Source of the DNA: Eutypa lata
Taxonomy: Eukaryota; Ascomycota; Sordariomycetes; Xylariales; Diatrypaceae
Reading direction: 5' to 3'
Length of the DNA stretch: 64,000 nucleotides
NCBI GenBank assembly: GCA_022661535.1
Contig: JAKULF010000003.1
Span: forward strand, 372,001 to 436,000
In this document: in pieces, positions 33,518 through 45,371 of the stretch
Layout of the letters: each line of letters starts with the position of its first letter
Numbering within the stretch: position 1 is the first letter of the stretch
Notes under the pieces: generated by a model
Databases searched by the model: none
Told to the model about the DNA's origin: nothing
Seen by the model: the letters and a program-made list of their open reading frames with translations, nothing else
Program-made: the position numbers and the translations under genes

Positions 33518-35758
33518 CTATGGCACTACATTGTTAATGATTGTGCTCTGGGGAAAAACTTCAACCGGAGATTATTAGCAACAATAAAAAGAATGTGGTG
33601 CTAATTCGGGGCTTTACATTTTAAAACTTCAGGATCCATTGATTGCATTGCTTCACTAGGTAATGGTGTACTTGAATCGCCTAGAAATCGGATATTCTGA
33701 TTGCCTTTAAATATATCAGCAAAAAATAGGGGGATGAGTTAGTCTAATAGAATAATATGTGCCTTTCGAAGGGAGCTTGGTAATAGAACAGTCGTAACTA
33801 GTGGCAGCTAGAAACAAAGCATAGATTGGAATGCCCTAAATAAATACCAACATATCACCTTATTAATAGCACGATACAACTTTGCTGTGTACCTTCAGAA
33901 GGTAACAGTTACTTTGCCAGCATTCCATGCAAAACCTCTCGCCCTGCCTTAATCCTATAACACTTTGTGTACCGACATAGTGGTAACTAACAACTATCTA
34001 GTTTAATCTAAGATTAGTCTACAATAAGGAGCGTTATAAACATTGACGCAGTCGTTACTTGAAAATTCAAAAGATCTCTAATATATATCCCTACCCCAAC
34101 TTAGCCCCGGATATTCCATATAACGTGCTGTTATTAACATATCTTCTAATCCCAATAATTATTATTTAGTCGTGTTTGTTATTACATAATCAACGATTAT
34201 TATTCAATAAGCCAGTATCATTCGAATCCTGATATTTAGAAATGTTAGATCTTCTGGCACTCACTTGACTTAACTATCTGCTGAGAATAAGTTGATCGCT
34301 GATTCTCAGCCGTCACATATGTGTGGTCATACAAAAATATATACCTTTGCGTACCGGCTATGTAAGATATCCCGTCATCTTTGTGACCTGAATAACATCC
34401 ATCTATAGGCTTCTAGTAACTCTTCACCCGCTCAACATCTCTAACCCATCTAAAGGTTGTATACCTCAAAGAATGTTATCGATTCTGAAAAAAAAAGATT
34501 TCGGTAGGCCACGTCGATAGTTGTCTGGTTCCCTCTTAAGTCCTTTCGAAGTTTCATAGCAATCCTTAATTCTCAAAGCATGCAACTTGAAGATCGCATA
34601 TATGGATGTAGCCGCCGAAGACATGCCCAATCTTCTCGATCTACCATACATGTAAACTATTGATAGTGACCTGCTCCTCAAGGGAATGAGGTTGATTCTA
34701 GGCAAACGTCAGCTAACATCATATACAATACTTATTGTCGCCCACCAGCTCATCTGCAGTGAATACTACCAACCGCCAGAGAGAACGAAACGCTTAGTAT
34801 CGTCTTAGTTACCATGGAAGGAATTGATATAAGCTGGGAAGTCAGAGTCAATTTTGGAGGGTTGTTGTTCCTGCAGTGTCCCTGTTGATGATATTTCCAC
34901 AGTGAACCACCATTAATAAAATCTTCCAGCTGCCTGTGGTCACTGATCCCAGTCAAACATTTGGCAGCACTATAAAGTTATGATCTCTTTTCATTAGTAT
35001 CCATAACGCCCGCCGTGTTGTCATTATCAACTAGATCAAGCCACAATAGCTTCAGACTACTCAGGAGTGCCCTAAAAAGAGGGGTTCCAAATGGCTATGT
35101 CAGGATGCATTTAACAGTCGGCTAGAAGCAAAAGGACATTTGCAGGCATCTACATCAATCAATCCAATTGGTTTCTATATATTGACTCCTTTTGTTTGTA
35201 GCGCCTTTTCTGGAGCTTTTAATCAACTGTCTAGAGCGGATCCGCTACTAGTTAACGTAAGTCAGTCAGATTACATACAGGCAAGTTTTCGCCAAAGTGT
35301 TAGTCTTATGTGTCATATTTGGCATATTGCCAATGTCTATACACCTATACTGGTGCTATAGCTATGGTACAGTATGGTGCCTTATGGGGTATCTATATGA
35401 TAATCAATTCACGTTGTGGTGCTTATGGAGTCGCATCACTACGTCAAGGCGATGTTTGCAGAACAACGCGTCAGCGAACAGGTTTGCACTGGCGTATCCT
35501 GATAAAAATCCTACAACGATCTATAGTCTAGGCCTCTGATGACTTCTTAGGGAGAAGCAAATAGAATACTTTAACCAGTGAAAATTTGATATAAAGAGGA
35601 GGTTATTCTCTATCCATATCCCGAACAGAGGAGAAAGCAGACACAACTCAAACATCACTCTATCTATCAAGATAATATCTCCCTAACAATATCACAAGAA
35701 CTGAGACTTAATACTGTCAACCAAATATCCTACCAAGAACAACATCTTATCATCTAAA
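33518..35758. other. AT-rich gene-poor stretch
   Basis: No gene is supported over about 2.2 kb. The sequence is AT-rich with many stops in all frames. In the last 170 bases a TATA-like tataaag near 35591 and a pyrimidine/CAA-rich leader precede the secretory frame at 35759. Confidence 0.55.
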
Positions 35759-36028
35759 ATACAATTTACCAACTCCGTCACCCAAGACGTCCTGCTCCTC
35801 GCAGCAACGGCCCTTCCCGTAGTAAACGGCGCCATCGCCATCGGCAATAAAACCTGTGAGGGTGGGACGCACTTCAACGTGGCGTGGATTGAGGGCACGA
35901 GCCCCTGCACCATCGACGTCTCTATCTCCCCCGAGAGCTCGTGCCTCTGCAACCAGAACTTCGAGCTCGATGCCATCCTCAGCTCAGCAACGCTTAATCG
36001 ATGCCTAGCGCTAGGAGGTGAATCATAA
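35759..36028 (+). pseudogene. Small cysteine-rich secretory protein frame lacking an ATG
   Basis: An 89-codon open frame begins with ATA where a start is expected and ends at TAA 36026-36028. It reads (I)QFTNSVTQDVLLLAATALPV with a hydrophobic core and a VNGA cleavage-like end, so it looks like a signal peptide. The mature part, about 65 residues, has five cysteines, including a CLC pair. Codons are GC-rich, unlike the surrounding AT-rich DNA, which argues for past coding selection. A TATA-like box and a fungal-type leader lie upstream. One G-to-A change (ATG to ATA) explains the missing start. No known family is recognised; small secreted cysteine-rich proteins include effectors. A spliced upstream start is an alternative. 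Confidence 0.5.
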
Positions 36029-37598
36029 GGGGGTGAAAGAGCGCCTTGAGATCTATGAGGCTACAACTGCGAGGTGGCAATCGAAGTGGATCGGTTTGGG
36101 AAGTACACTGTCATTGATTTGGTTTAGACGGTAGTGTTCGGCGGAGAGGGTGTATATAGTCTTGTATTGTAGCCATTCATTTTGCAACATAAATAAAAGC
36201 ATCGGCAGCTGCGTTTGGCATCAAACATTTCGTCCTCCCCCCCGTGATTCATCCTCCACAAAGGTCTTTTAATAATAATCCAGTCGACATAGTGCGACCC
36301 CGCCTGGTTTCAAGATCCTTGAGATCACGAATAAAGTACTACAGTCGGGCGAGACAGAGATGCAATTTTAACAAACGCCATCAGGTTCTTCCAGCCTAGC
36401 GATATTTCAACTTGACTGATATCGACATATCAATATGGTAAGAAGTATGTACTGTAGCACTAGTTAATATTCTCCTAATGGTCCCTCATGCCCCCGGTGT
36501 TGAGTACTTTGTTTAAAGCGGTTTTCTGCCACCATACGCAGTTGGCCCAGATTTCCAGCTGTATTAGTTGTCACGGTACTAAGTGGCAGTCTACTATATA
36601 AGACTATGCAAGATGGTTAGCCCCCGAGCTAACAATAATCCACTTTGGTGGTGTAGTGGTATAGTCCTTACATAGTAGTGTCAACACTTGAGGATCAGTC
36701 AGTGCCCAGCCTTAACCATTTCTGAAGCCTGCGGGTGATATGTCGGTCTAACCATTAACTAAAATCTTACTCGCTCGCTGACCTTAATCGTAGCTCCCTT
36801 ATTTCCTAACTTCCATTATATTTCACTGCCGTTTACGTTTGGTTCGACAGAACCAATGTATTTAGAAAGCAAGCTATACCACCAGCCTCACCCCTAGCAG
36901 TCGCCATGCTTCAACGTATTCGGATAGTTCGTATCCATCTTTAATCGTACCATTATAGCTAGTGGGTAAATACATCACCTGCTTATTTCTTTGAATTGCA
37001 CGTAATTTTATTCGTTCGTATCAACGGTGCCTATGCTTTGATTGATCACACATGAGATGTGAACTGGTCTCTCCCCGCACTACAAAAGCAGCTATGGTAC
37101 GAAGAGTTGAAGGGGCATAATTATGTGTAGCATTCCGAGCATGCAGGGTGCCATTGGCTCATATCCTATTGGCAAACACGTCCCTAGCTCCTTATCATCA
37201 TGTAGGTCTGCCTCAATGAGTCGCCATTATCACGTGGGCGCTGCCTATGTCTCCAAATTGGAGGTCTAAGACAATTGATATGCGGGTAACACACCAGGCT
37301 CAGAACACCGAGTCAGAAACGAGTGTGACATAACGATTACTTTGAAATTCCATTTGTTCACATTGAGAATACCGTTGCATCCTTCACGATCCAATCCCGG
37401 AACGATCTCCAACATATGCATATGTACCCAATACGGGAGCCTGACAAGCCAACATACCCTACTTAATACCAAACGCCTTTAGACACCTACCACTAACAAG
37501 CCTCTCACATTTACCTCTGGCAACACCAATTGATCTCCCCCTCACTCAGACCCTCCCTGGCATACAACTTGAATTCATCAGACCTCAGCTTTTATCAG
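36029..37598. other. Intergenic, no gene; possible tRNA-like relic
   Basis: No gene is supported. Near 36648-36666 the sequence tggtggtgtagtggtatag resembles a tRNA D-arm with an A-box, but I find no matching acceptor stem or T-arm, so only a decayed tRNA or chance is possible. Confidence 0.45.
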
Positions 37599-37850
37599 TC
37601 AGTTTAGTTCACGTAATAGTGTCAAAATGCTGACCTCAAGTTTGTAATCCCGTCCAAACTTCTGATTCAACAGACTTTGGAGCTGTCTCTGATCGATATA
37701 AGGGCCGTGGATGGTCTGAATTGGTGATGACGGGTTATAGCTGGTTTGCGAAGTCGCTGATCTCAAACTAGAGCTACGACGACTGTTTCGAGAACTCCTT
37801 CCCCAGGGGATAAAACGATTCAAGCTTGGAATGCCATGAATATTAGCCAT
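37599..37850 (-). CDS. Hypothetical small protein
   Basis: A frame from the ATG at 37850 gives MANIHGIPSLNRFIPWGRSS, followed by a Ser/Arg-rich stretch and then QLQSLLNQKFGRDYKLE. A GT directly after KLE (GAG-GTCAGC) could be a donor, so the true C-terminus may lie on a later exon or the protein may stop at 37599 after 83 residues. No family is recognised. The Ser/Arg-rich N-part with a compact helical end looks protein-like, but evidence for expression is absent. Confidence 0.3.
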   Translation of the reverse strand: MANIHGIPSLNRFIPWGRSSRNSRRSSSLRSATSQTSYNPSSPIQTIHGPYIDQRQLQSLLNQKFGRDYKLEVSILTLLRELN

Positions 37851-39131
37851 TGTAGAATGAGGTTGTGGAGATAGTGTTATGGCTATCATCCAAAGTGGAC
37901 TGAAGAACCAAGCTGGCCATCAGATCATTAAGAATAATTAGCACCGTGATTCCCAGGTTTTCAAGGTATCCAAATTATAAGATCGATCGGCTTCTATTTC
38001 TCCAGATCTTCATTACGAAGCTTTACATCACTTCAGTGGTTGCACTGCAGCCTTCGACAAATCGGGACCGAGATAAATGCATATCTGTCGTGGGGTGAAT
38101 GGTCATGCACCTCCTCATTCTGCATCGGGCTTTCAGGCTTATTTGACGGGCGGGAAATTTCGGTAATATTTCATTTGCAATAAGACTTGCAGTTCTAGAC
38201 CCGGGCCTATCCGCCATAGCCTGCCTTCGATGTGCAAGTGAGGCTCCATTGCTTGAGGTAATTAATCGACCAAAGTGCAATAAGATGTTGGGCGGAGTAC
38301 TTGGGTGGTACGCCATTCTTATCCGCTGACGTAGTCAGCGTGATAAGCAGGTATATGCAGCCAAAGTCGAGGAATTCAGGCAAGGCTCGGGTATTACCTC
38401 TCCAGTGTCGCAGTGCATGCATGGTCTTATCTCATAGTAGATTCTCTAAAGTGTTATGATTTCAATTGGTGTAAGATTACAGCCACGTTATTAAATTTTG
38501 ATCAAATCTACGCCCGAACGCAAGAGACCGGGAAAGTGGAAAGGGGGATCTCCGGTCATGTACTTGGCTATTGTTATTATGTTCGGAAGCGAGTTAGGGT
38601 ACAGAGGTTCTCCAAAATCAAATAACCCATAGTAAAAGGAATATATGATACAGTCATCAATGATTATTCCTGATAATTCAGTTTGACTCTTCAAATTTGC
38701 GTAATATCTAGTGTGAAGACAAGTCAATCTTTGTGGCTGGAACCTAATTACCTATGTTCGCCCATGCTAAAAGAATAATTATCTCAGTTCCGTACTAACC
38801 AATGACATGATCTCCCTACTTTCTAGAATCTTCTCGTCTTCTTATTTTCCTGCTAGATAGTCGTGTCCAATTATCGCTGCGACGTCGGTGGCTGTGCAAC
38901 TCTCACCGTATCGAAGAGCATTTGACCTTAGCCCGCAGTCTGTCAGAAGAAATGAGACCATCTAATTATATCTGCTTGTTTAGGACCTATTCCCAGCCAA
39001 ACGCAGTTGATGATAATATTCCACAATCATGGCATTATTTAATATCCTTCAAAGTGGCAGGAAGTTCTCGAAGATTATATTACTGTGATTGCACTACCTC
39101 CTTCTTATTCAATGCCATATCATGAGGATGA
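37851..39131. other. Intergenic
   Basis: No gene is supported. Short frames on both strands lack recognisable motifs. The right end is the promoter of the protein kinase gene. Confidence 0.55.
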
Positions 39132-40957
39132 ATGGCTTCCTCCGATTTCCCCCCCAGTCAATCTTATGGTGATATACTGCGAGAGCTTCAACGTGCATCC
39201 AAACCAGAACTCACCAACGATAATCATCGGTTCGTACCACGCGGAGCCTTGCTGAGTATCTTGACCTATGAACGAGTCAAAGATTATCTACGATCGATAC
39301 TGGGCAATCTTGAGGATAGCCGATTACCCCATGATATTGCCAGTTACATCAGCCCGATGGGTAAAATCCCCTGCCACTGTCAGGAGAAGCTATGCACGGG
39401 AAGTAGAGTTATATTTGCGTCATTACTACATATAGGGCAGGCAAGGGTAATTGAGTCATTCTATAAGTGCATAGATCCGAAGCCATGCGATCAAGATCTC
39501 CCATTTTCATATCCAACAAGGCCCCACATACCAATCGCCTTTCACGATCTGTTGCCTATTGATAAAGAGGTATTCCATCATTTCCAATGGCAAATGAGAT
39601 CACCATATTTCAACAGGCTAGGAAGGAACGAAGAATACAGAGTCCTAGATCCGCAGGTTGCTCTTCCCTGGATAGAGTTTCATGGTACCGATCCCAAGTA
39701 TGGGCAACTGTCCTATGTTGCAAGGATTCAAATCGAGAATGATCATCATAACTTGGTACGTTTTCCCTGTTACTCTTTAGTATTTGATAATGTAAATGTC
39801 TTACAAATATTTCACATAGGGTAGTCACAACAACTTTGCTCTCAAAGTTTTCGAACCGCGCCTGCGCCCTAGCGGCGTGCTGGATGATCGTTACTTCAGA
39901 AAGGAAATCGAGGCTAACCAAAGAACACCTATCCATGATCGAATCATACCGCTTTTGGCTGCCTTCAAGCATAGAGAGAGATTCTACATGATATTACCAT
40001 GGGCAGATGGTGGCAACCTTCAAGAACTGTGGGAGAAATACCCTCACTCCAACGATGAGGGCATTCCTTGGTATTCGACACAGTGGCTTGTTACAGAGTG
40101 TTTGGGTATTGCAGATAGCCTAGCTACAACACATGACCCACCCAAAGACGTAGTGCTTGATGGGACAGGTAATCCAGTACCACAGCTACATGCAGATATC
40201 AAACCAGAAAATATCCTCTGCTTTAAGTCTGGGAGTAGATTAGAGGCACCGTTTACGCTAAAGCTGGCGGATTTTGGTCTTGCTATGAAGCTAGAGCCGA
40301 TTACTGGGGTAAAAGTTAACAGCGTCGTCCATACGAAAACGTATCGGCCGCCAGAACATGACACTGAGGAGCGCTTACTGCCCAATTTTGACATTTGGTG
40401 TCTCGGATGTCTATATTTGGACTTCATCACTTGGGCAATTGTGGGTTGGGAAGGTGTTGAATCATTCGGAACAGAGCGCATGGGTGAGGGGCACGACCAG
40501 GAATTTACAGAAGCATTGGGGGAAATCAAGGAGGACACTTTCTTCAAGAAAACGGCAAAATACCAACCACGCTACTCTAACATCAACATCAAATTGCAGT
40601 CGGGAATACAAGAGGATCTTTCCGAAAGGCCTGAAAACGGGAAGTCCCGAATGCCAGTTCTCCTAAAACAATACGTGGTGGGCTTTCAGCGTTCGGGAAT
40701 CCAGACCGAATGCAAGATTAAGGATAAAGTTAACGTGGTGCGTTCCTGATCTGATAGGTTGACTTGAGTCTAACTGCTAATCTTAAGTGTAGCATATAGA
40801 AGACCTACAAAACCATACGAGATGTGACCAGGAATTAAAAGACTTTCTCTCGTTTATAACAACTGATATGTTAGTCATTAATCCTAAGGAACGAGCTGAT
40901 TCCCCCAAAGTGCGGGAATTTCTGGATAGACTGAAAAGCAGAATAGATCACAACTAA
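39132..40957 (+). CDS. Fungal serine/threonine protein kinase
   Basis: Three exons, 39132-39755, 39820-40737 and 40793-40957, give 568 residues; both introns have GT...AG ends and keep frame. A lineage-specific N-terminal part of about 200 residues precedes the kinase domain. The Val-Ala-x-Lys position is FALKVF (Lys217). The catalytic loop reads HADIKPENIL, with Asp334, Lys336 and Asn339 in place although HRD has become HAD. The DFG triplet is at 359-361, and PPEH replaces APE. The C-lobe continues with FDIWCLGCLYLDFITW and closes with NPKERADSPKVREFL. All catalytic residues are present, so activity is likely. Kinases of this type are numerous and variable in Pezizomycotina, sometimes next to NLR genes; the substrate is unknown. 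The Gly-rich loop spans the first intron junction (NL-GSHNNFALK). Confidence 0.88.
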
Positions 40958-41104
40958 GTTTATCAACTTATGATATTATGTAGACTGTGTATTAAGCTTT
41001 TAGTGAATACGTATACTAAGCTAAGGATAATGACTGTCAGCCGTTACAGCGAGAATGGTCACTGGAAACTATATATCTCAGATAAGCATCTACCCTAGAA
41101 CCAT

Positions 41105-41627
41105 CTACTTGTCTTCATTTGACTCTTTCTCTTCTTCATTGGCCTCGTCAAATTTGCGGAAGACTTCCTCTCTCTCATCCTGTTCAAGGTCAATCATTTT
41201 GTCGATGTAGGTTAGGCAATCCTTTGTTCACGTACCTTTGTTAGTGGTCGTGGAAGCTGGACTTGGATCCCCTTCTCTTTTGTGGTCTGATAAACGTAAA
41301 CTGTTAGATTTGAATAATCGGGTTCAGTATCTGAATAAATGGAAGGCAACTTACCCGCATTTTGATTTGTTCAAGTTTAAAATGGAGGGTTTTCGTTAGG
41401 TACTCAGTCAGAACCTTGGGATTCTGGTACCTATGGTCGAAAACGTCGGTGGGTTTGAACTCATCGTTCGCCATTGCGCGCTTGTTGAAATGAAAGCCAG
41501 GTATCAGTTCTCCAAATTTGAGTAAAATTGTTTTAGCAGTGGAAGCCATGGGGTCAGTATCGGTAAGTCTAGAAGGGGAATTCAAAGGGGTTGATATAGA
41601 AGCGTTTTGCAAAACATGCGATGACAT
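41105..41627 (-). CDS. Hypothetical small protein, three exons
   Basis: Exons 41355-41627, 41236-41286 and 41105-41179 join in frame across two GT...AG introns and give 132 residues; a later ATG at 41549 (MASTAKTILLKFG) would give 106. The middle reads FKPTDVFDHRYQNPKVLTEY, and the C-terminus is highly charged (DEREEVFRKFDEANEEEKES). Clean splicing and the charged helical end argue for a real gene. I do not recognise the family. It lies tail to tail with the kinase gene, about 150 bases apart. Confidence 0.5.
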
Positions 41628-42312
41628 TCCGCCTGTTCTCTTCTTTTCAGAATATAAGCCAAGTATGATTTGGGATGAGCAGAATGTCGTACAGCATTTT
41701 GTTGTGACTCAGTCTACGTTGTTTGTGGCGAGGTGCTAGGTATATTCATCGGGACAGGTAGGTAGGTACCTTCCAGTAAGAGTTTGGGAGGGGGGGTTTC
41801 GGTGTGAGCGACTTCAGCCCTGAACACGTAGCAGAGTTAGCCCAGCCACTTTCACATCTGGCCTCAGTACCCCTGTCAAGCAGGCTCTGGTTGTAAGGCG
41901 GACTCTCTGTATGCAGGCTCTACCCGGACTTCGATAAAATGCAGTGTAGCAGTCGTCATCAATGTTGTAGTGGTATGTGAGATCTTACATGGAGGTGAGC
42001 TTTTACATACAATTGGGTCTGGAATACAATTTTTATCTGAATCACCTTAGATTCGTCGACACTCCGCCTCGTAGTCTAAGTAACTGGGCGACAAGTGATC
42101 CAGACTTGATAATGGTGCATTATGTATGCATCTCTCACACCGAACAATGCTGATTTGAGGATGGTACCCTACCCGCTGCCCCCCGAGTGGGGTATGCATT
42201 TGTGTATCAACTGACTTTATCCCAAATATCCATATTAATGGTAGACAATTGTCTCAAGATAGGATGCTGAACTAGGACACTTACAATCCCAGCTAAACGT
42301 CCCTAAGTCTCT
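41628..42312. other. Intergenic
   Basis: No gene is seen between the small three-exon gene and the CorA-like gene. An earlier exon of the CorA-like gene may lie in this stretch, but I find no frame with family-like sequence. Confidence 0.45.
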
Positions 42313-44153
42313 ATGGAATGGGCTAATGACAAAATAGAATTCTCGAAACGCGACAGGAAGCGTTTCGAGTTTCATCCTGATCATGTTTGTGTTATCCAAA
42401 CGGTCAGGATATGGGAAGATCAAGAGGTAAGTCTAGCGACTCAAAGTCAACATAACTAAGATACCGTCCAGTACATGCTTAACATTTCTTGATTAGGGGA
42501 AAGTCCAGCTTGAAGCTTGGACCCATGAATCAGAAAATTCATACCTCGAGTGGTTGAGAAAAGTACGTTTCAACCCATATACAGTGTGTAGCAGCTATGA
42601 ACAAGTTTCGGGATAGTGTCGAGTATTGCCAGACGGGCCCAACAAACCGGTCACACTCCTTGTTATGCACAAACGGCTCGATACAAAAGAAGAGACTATG
42701 AACGCTACCTGTCTTCCATGCTCCGAGCAAACATTCGATCGTACTTGCGAGCACTTATTCCAGCACCGATCGGTCTCCATCCCTATCTCTAGACGCTCCA
42801 CCGCTGTTATTAGTAAAAGATCGGTGCAATGGACTCCAAGGGTCCCATGGGGCTCGTCTATCGGTATGTTCAGTGCTATGCAAAGAAGATTGTTAATGTC
42901 TGACCAGTTGTCATAGTGTATAACTGCAAGTCAGATACCATGTCACCAACCAAGGAAGATGACATCGTAATGTCCGTAACCACCTTTCCAGACAAGCATA
43001 TAACATTCGCAGTCATGTATGGATGTACCAATAGCATGATGAAGAATGCTGTATCTTCTTTAGAGGGGTTCAGAACCGAAAGCAACCTCTACATATTCCA
43101 CCCTCTCATCCTTCCTATGGTATTTGCAGAGCTGGAGCGGAAGCGACTACTCAATGTACTCGAACGAAAGTCGTCGGAACTCTCTCAGAGGATTCTAGAT
43201 GTGGAAAATGGTTTGAAACAAGATGAGCAAAGCACTGAACGGAGCGAACATTCGAGAGTCACCCTAGCAGAAAGAGACTGTGAAACAACACGACTCTGGA
43301 TATCTGTTAGTAAGTTGAAGAACGGACTGAAAAGTCTCAAAACGCAGCTCTCGTCCATGCGTGCACATTGCAACTGTCTCTCACAGCCCGCTCTGCAAGA
43401 CCAAGTGGGCAAGACTCGCGAATACCGAACTGAGCCAGAGTCGGGAGAGAGGATGCAGGCAAGGATGCAGGAGATTATGGACGAGTTTGACACCAAGGTT
43501 GGACAATGCGATAGTGTCCTTGGAGGCACGTCATTAGCTGCACAAATTGTAAGTCTCCTGAAATCCTGAATGCGTAAGGGTCTACAGTAGTTACTGACAA
43601 CCTCCAGGAGTGGAACTACTATTCAAGGAGAGATGCGAAGGCAACAATCATTATTGCAAACGCCTCAAAGAGAGATAGCACTCAAATGAGATATGGTATG
43701 TAGATAAATTCCGATTGATTGTCTTATAATAGCTAACAGCCACAGTATGTTAAAGGTTCCTTTTCTGTTATAACAGTAGTCACGACATTCCTAGAAAGCA
43801 AGCTTCCAAACTTAGGAGCAACATGTTGATATATGACAGATCTCGTTTCTCGGAATGCTGTTTCTCCCTGGGACATTCTTCGCTGTGAGCAATCCATACC
43901 CTGAGCAAGTTATCTACCAATTATTCCAAATGCTCATGCAGTTTAGACTATGTTCTCGATGACTTTCTTCAACTGGATTCCGTCTGACAGTACCCGGGTC
44001 ATCTCGCCATGGATTGTCTTATTTTTCGGAACTACAATCACTGTGACCGCACTATTGTATTGGCACTCGCAGAAGAGAAAAGAGAAGGACGATATTGAAA
44101 TTGAAGAGTGGATAAGAAAAGAGCTGGGTTCCGATAACGGCTCCGCGGTGTAA
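42313..44153 (+). CDS. CorA-like membrane protein, gene model partly unresolved
   Basis: Visible exons are 42313-42426, 42497-42562, a long one ending at 43548, 43608-43695, a short one ending near 43884, and 43947-44153. The long exon has ITFAVMYGCTNSM and FHPLILPMVFAELERKRLLN, then a coiled-coil-rich region. The next carries ANASKRDSTQMRY and the following one ISFLGMLFLPGTFFA, the first helix and neighbouring signature of fungal CorA-like proteins. The last exon has FFNW and a second membrane helix (ISPWIVLFFGTTITVTALLY) with a basic cytosolic tail. The canonical CorA GMN motif is not seen. The family resembles Mg2+ transporters but transport is unproven in this branch. The joint between 43695 and the helix-1 exon does not keep frame with any AG that I see, and the region 42563-42915 is unclear, so the copy may be decaying. 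Confidence 0.6.
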
Positions 44154-45159
44154 AAACTTGCCCACACTAGTTGGAGGATAGTAAGCCCCTTATTGGCGGC
44201 TTGGAGGGATCGGCATGGCATGACGAGGTGCTCAAGCGAACTATCAGCATGAATATTGACATTGCAGTAATGATAATGAATTCCCGTTATTGTTAATTTC
44301 ATACATCAGTTTCTATTCTCTACCTTGGAATGTCTTTATTGAAGTACTGTTGTGTTTAGGACCTACTATAGGCAATAGGGGGTCCGATTACATAAGCATG
44401 TCAATACCAATTTGAATGACACATTAAAATGCGTAAATTCGAATAATTACTGACCATTATGCCGTCATGAATAGCATTAAAAAATTGTTATTCCCATTAT
44501 GGAATATCACGAAACTATTTTATTTTGAACTCAAATCATTTATATGTAAGCTATTGTGTAAATTTTCTTGAAGCGAAAATGTGTTAATTCTTTTGGCAAC
44601 ATCTTTATAAGTATGTTGAGCACAATTGCCTTATTCTGGGTCTTGGCATTGTTTAATGGTGCCGTTGTATGGTATATAAAGCTGTCTTTTAGCTAGGCAA
44701 ATACCACTTGCTATATTTGGTATACATTTCAATCATAGATCATCAGCAGGCACGGTAGTTCTTGGTTGAGTTGTTGCTGTAAGGTATGCTCTTCTCGGAA
44801 CAGGTTTAGTAAAATAATCATTATTACAGTTTCCTAAGCATGGAATAATGTTTGACTATTACAAGCTCAAAGCATATTATTCACATTTGCATGTATCTTA
44901 GTTGCACACTTTGGCAATAGCTTGATCCTTTATATATACCTAAGATAGTCAAATCCACCTTGCTCTAGCTCACGAGTGGATCCCGCCGCAAATTTATATG
45001 GGCTATAATGAATTCCTGGCTCTAAGAACACGAGTGAGTCATTGGCCATTTAGTGCATTCAAAGCCCACCAGTAGACCCATATCGTGGTCACAGCTTTAT
45101 GATAACTATGGAACACACATATCTATTTATTTTAATTCAAAAAAATAAAAAGAAACCAA
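44154..45159. other. Intergenic, AT-rich
   Basis: No gene is seen. The sequence is AT-rich and lies between the CorA-like gene and the tRNA group. Confidence 0.55.
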
Positions 45160-45192
45160 CAATTTGGCGCAGGGGGGCCGCGGCGGGCTGTT
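45160..45192 (+). repeat. Decayed copy of the tRNA 5' half
   Basis: The sequence caatttggcgcagggggg and what follows to 45192 lines up without gaps with the 5' half of the initiator tRNA 51 bases downstream, with about eight differences in 33 bases. The block covers part of the acceptor stem, the D-arm and one side of the anticodon stem. It cannot fold as a full tRNA. Confidence 0.55.
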
Positions 45193-45208
45193 GGTCTGAT
45201 CACATCAA

Positions 45209-45280
45209 AGCAATCTGGCGCAGCGGAAGCGCGCCGGGCTCATAACCCGGAGGTCCCTGGATCGAAACCAGGGATTGCTA
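45209..45280 (+). tRNA. Initiator tRNA-Met (CAT)
   Basis: The 72-base cloverleaf is complete. The 7-bp acceptor stem pairs AGCAATC with GATTGCT. The D-stem is GCGC/GCGC, and the anticodon stem CCGGG/CCCGG encloses CTCATAA with anticodon CAT. The T-stem CCTGG/CCAGG encloses ATCGAAA. Three traits mark the eukaryotic initiator: an A1-T72 first pair, three consecutive G-C pairs in the anticodon stem, and an ATCG T-loop instead of TTCG. It delivers methionine at translation start. No intron is present. A 3' discriminator A is encoded at 45280. Decayed half-copies flank it on both sides. Confidence 0.95.
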
Positions 45281-45322
45281 TGATATATTTTTGTTTATTT
45301 AACTCTATTTCTTTATTTTGTT

Positions 45323-45371
45323 GCCGGGTTTATAACCCGGAGTTCTCTAGATCGAAATCAGAAAATGCTAT
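45323..45371 (+). repeat. Decayed copy of the tRNA 3' half
   Basis: Forty-nine bases line up without gaps with 45233-45281 of the initiator tRNA. Nine positions differ; four are C in the tRNA and T here, three are G and A, and two are transversions. The anticodon CAT reads TAT. The upstream half is absent, so it cannot be a working tRNA. The transition bias fits RIP-like decay of a local duplication. Confidence 0.8.
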
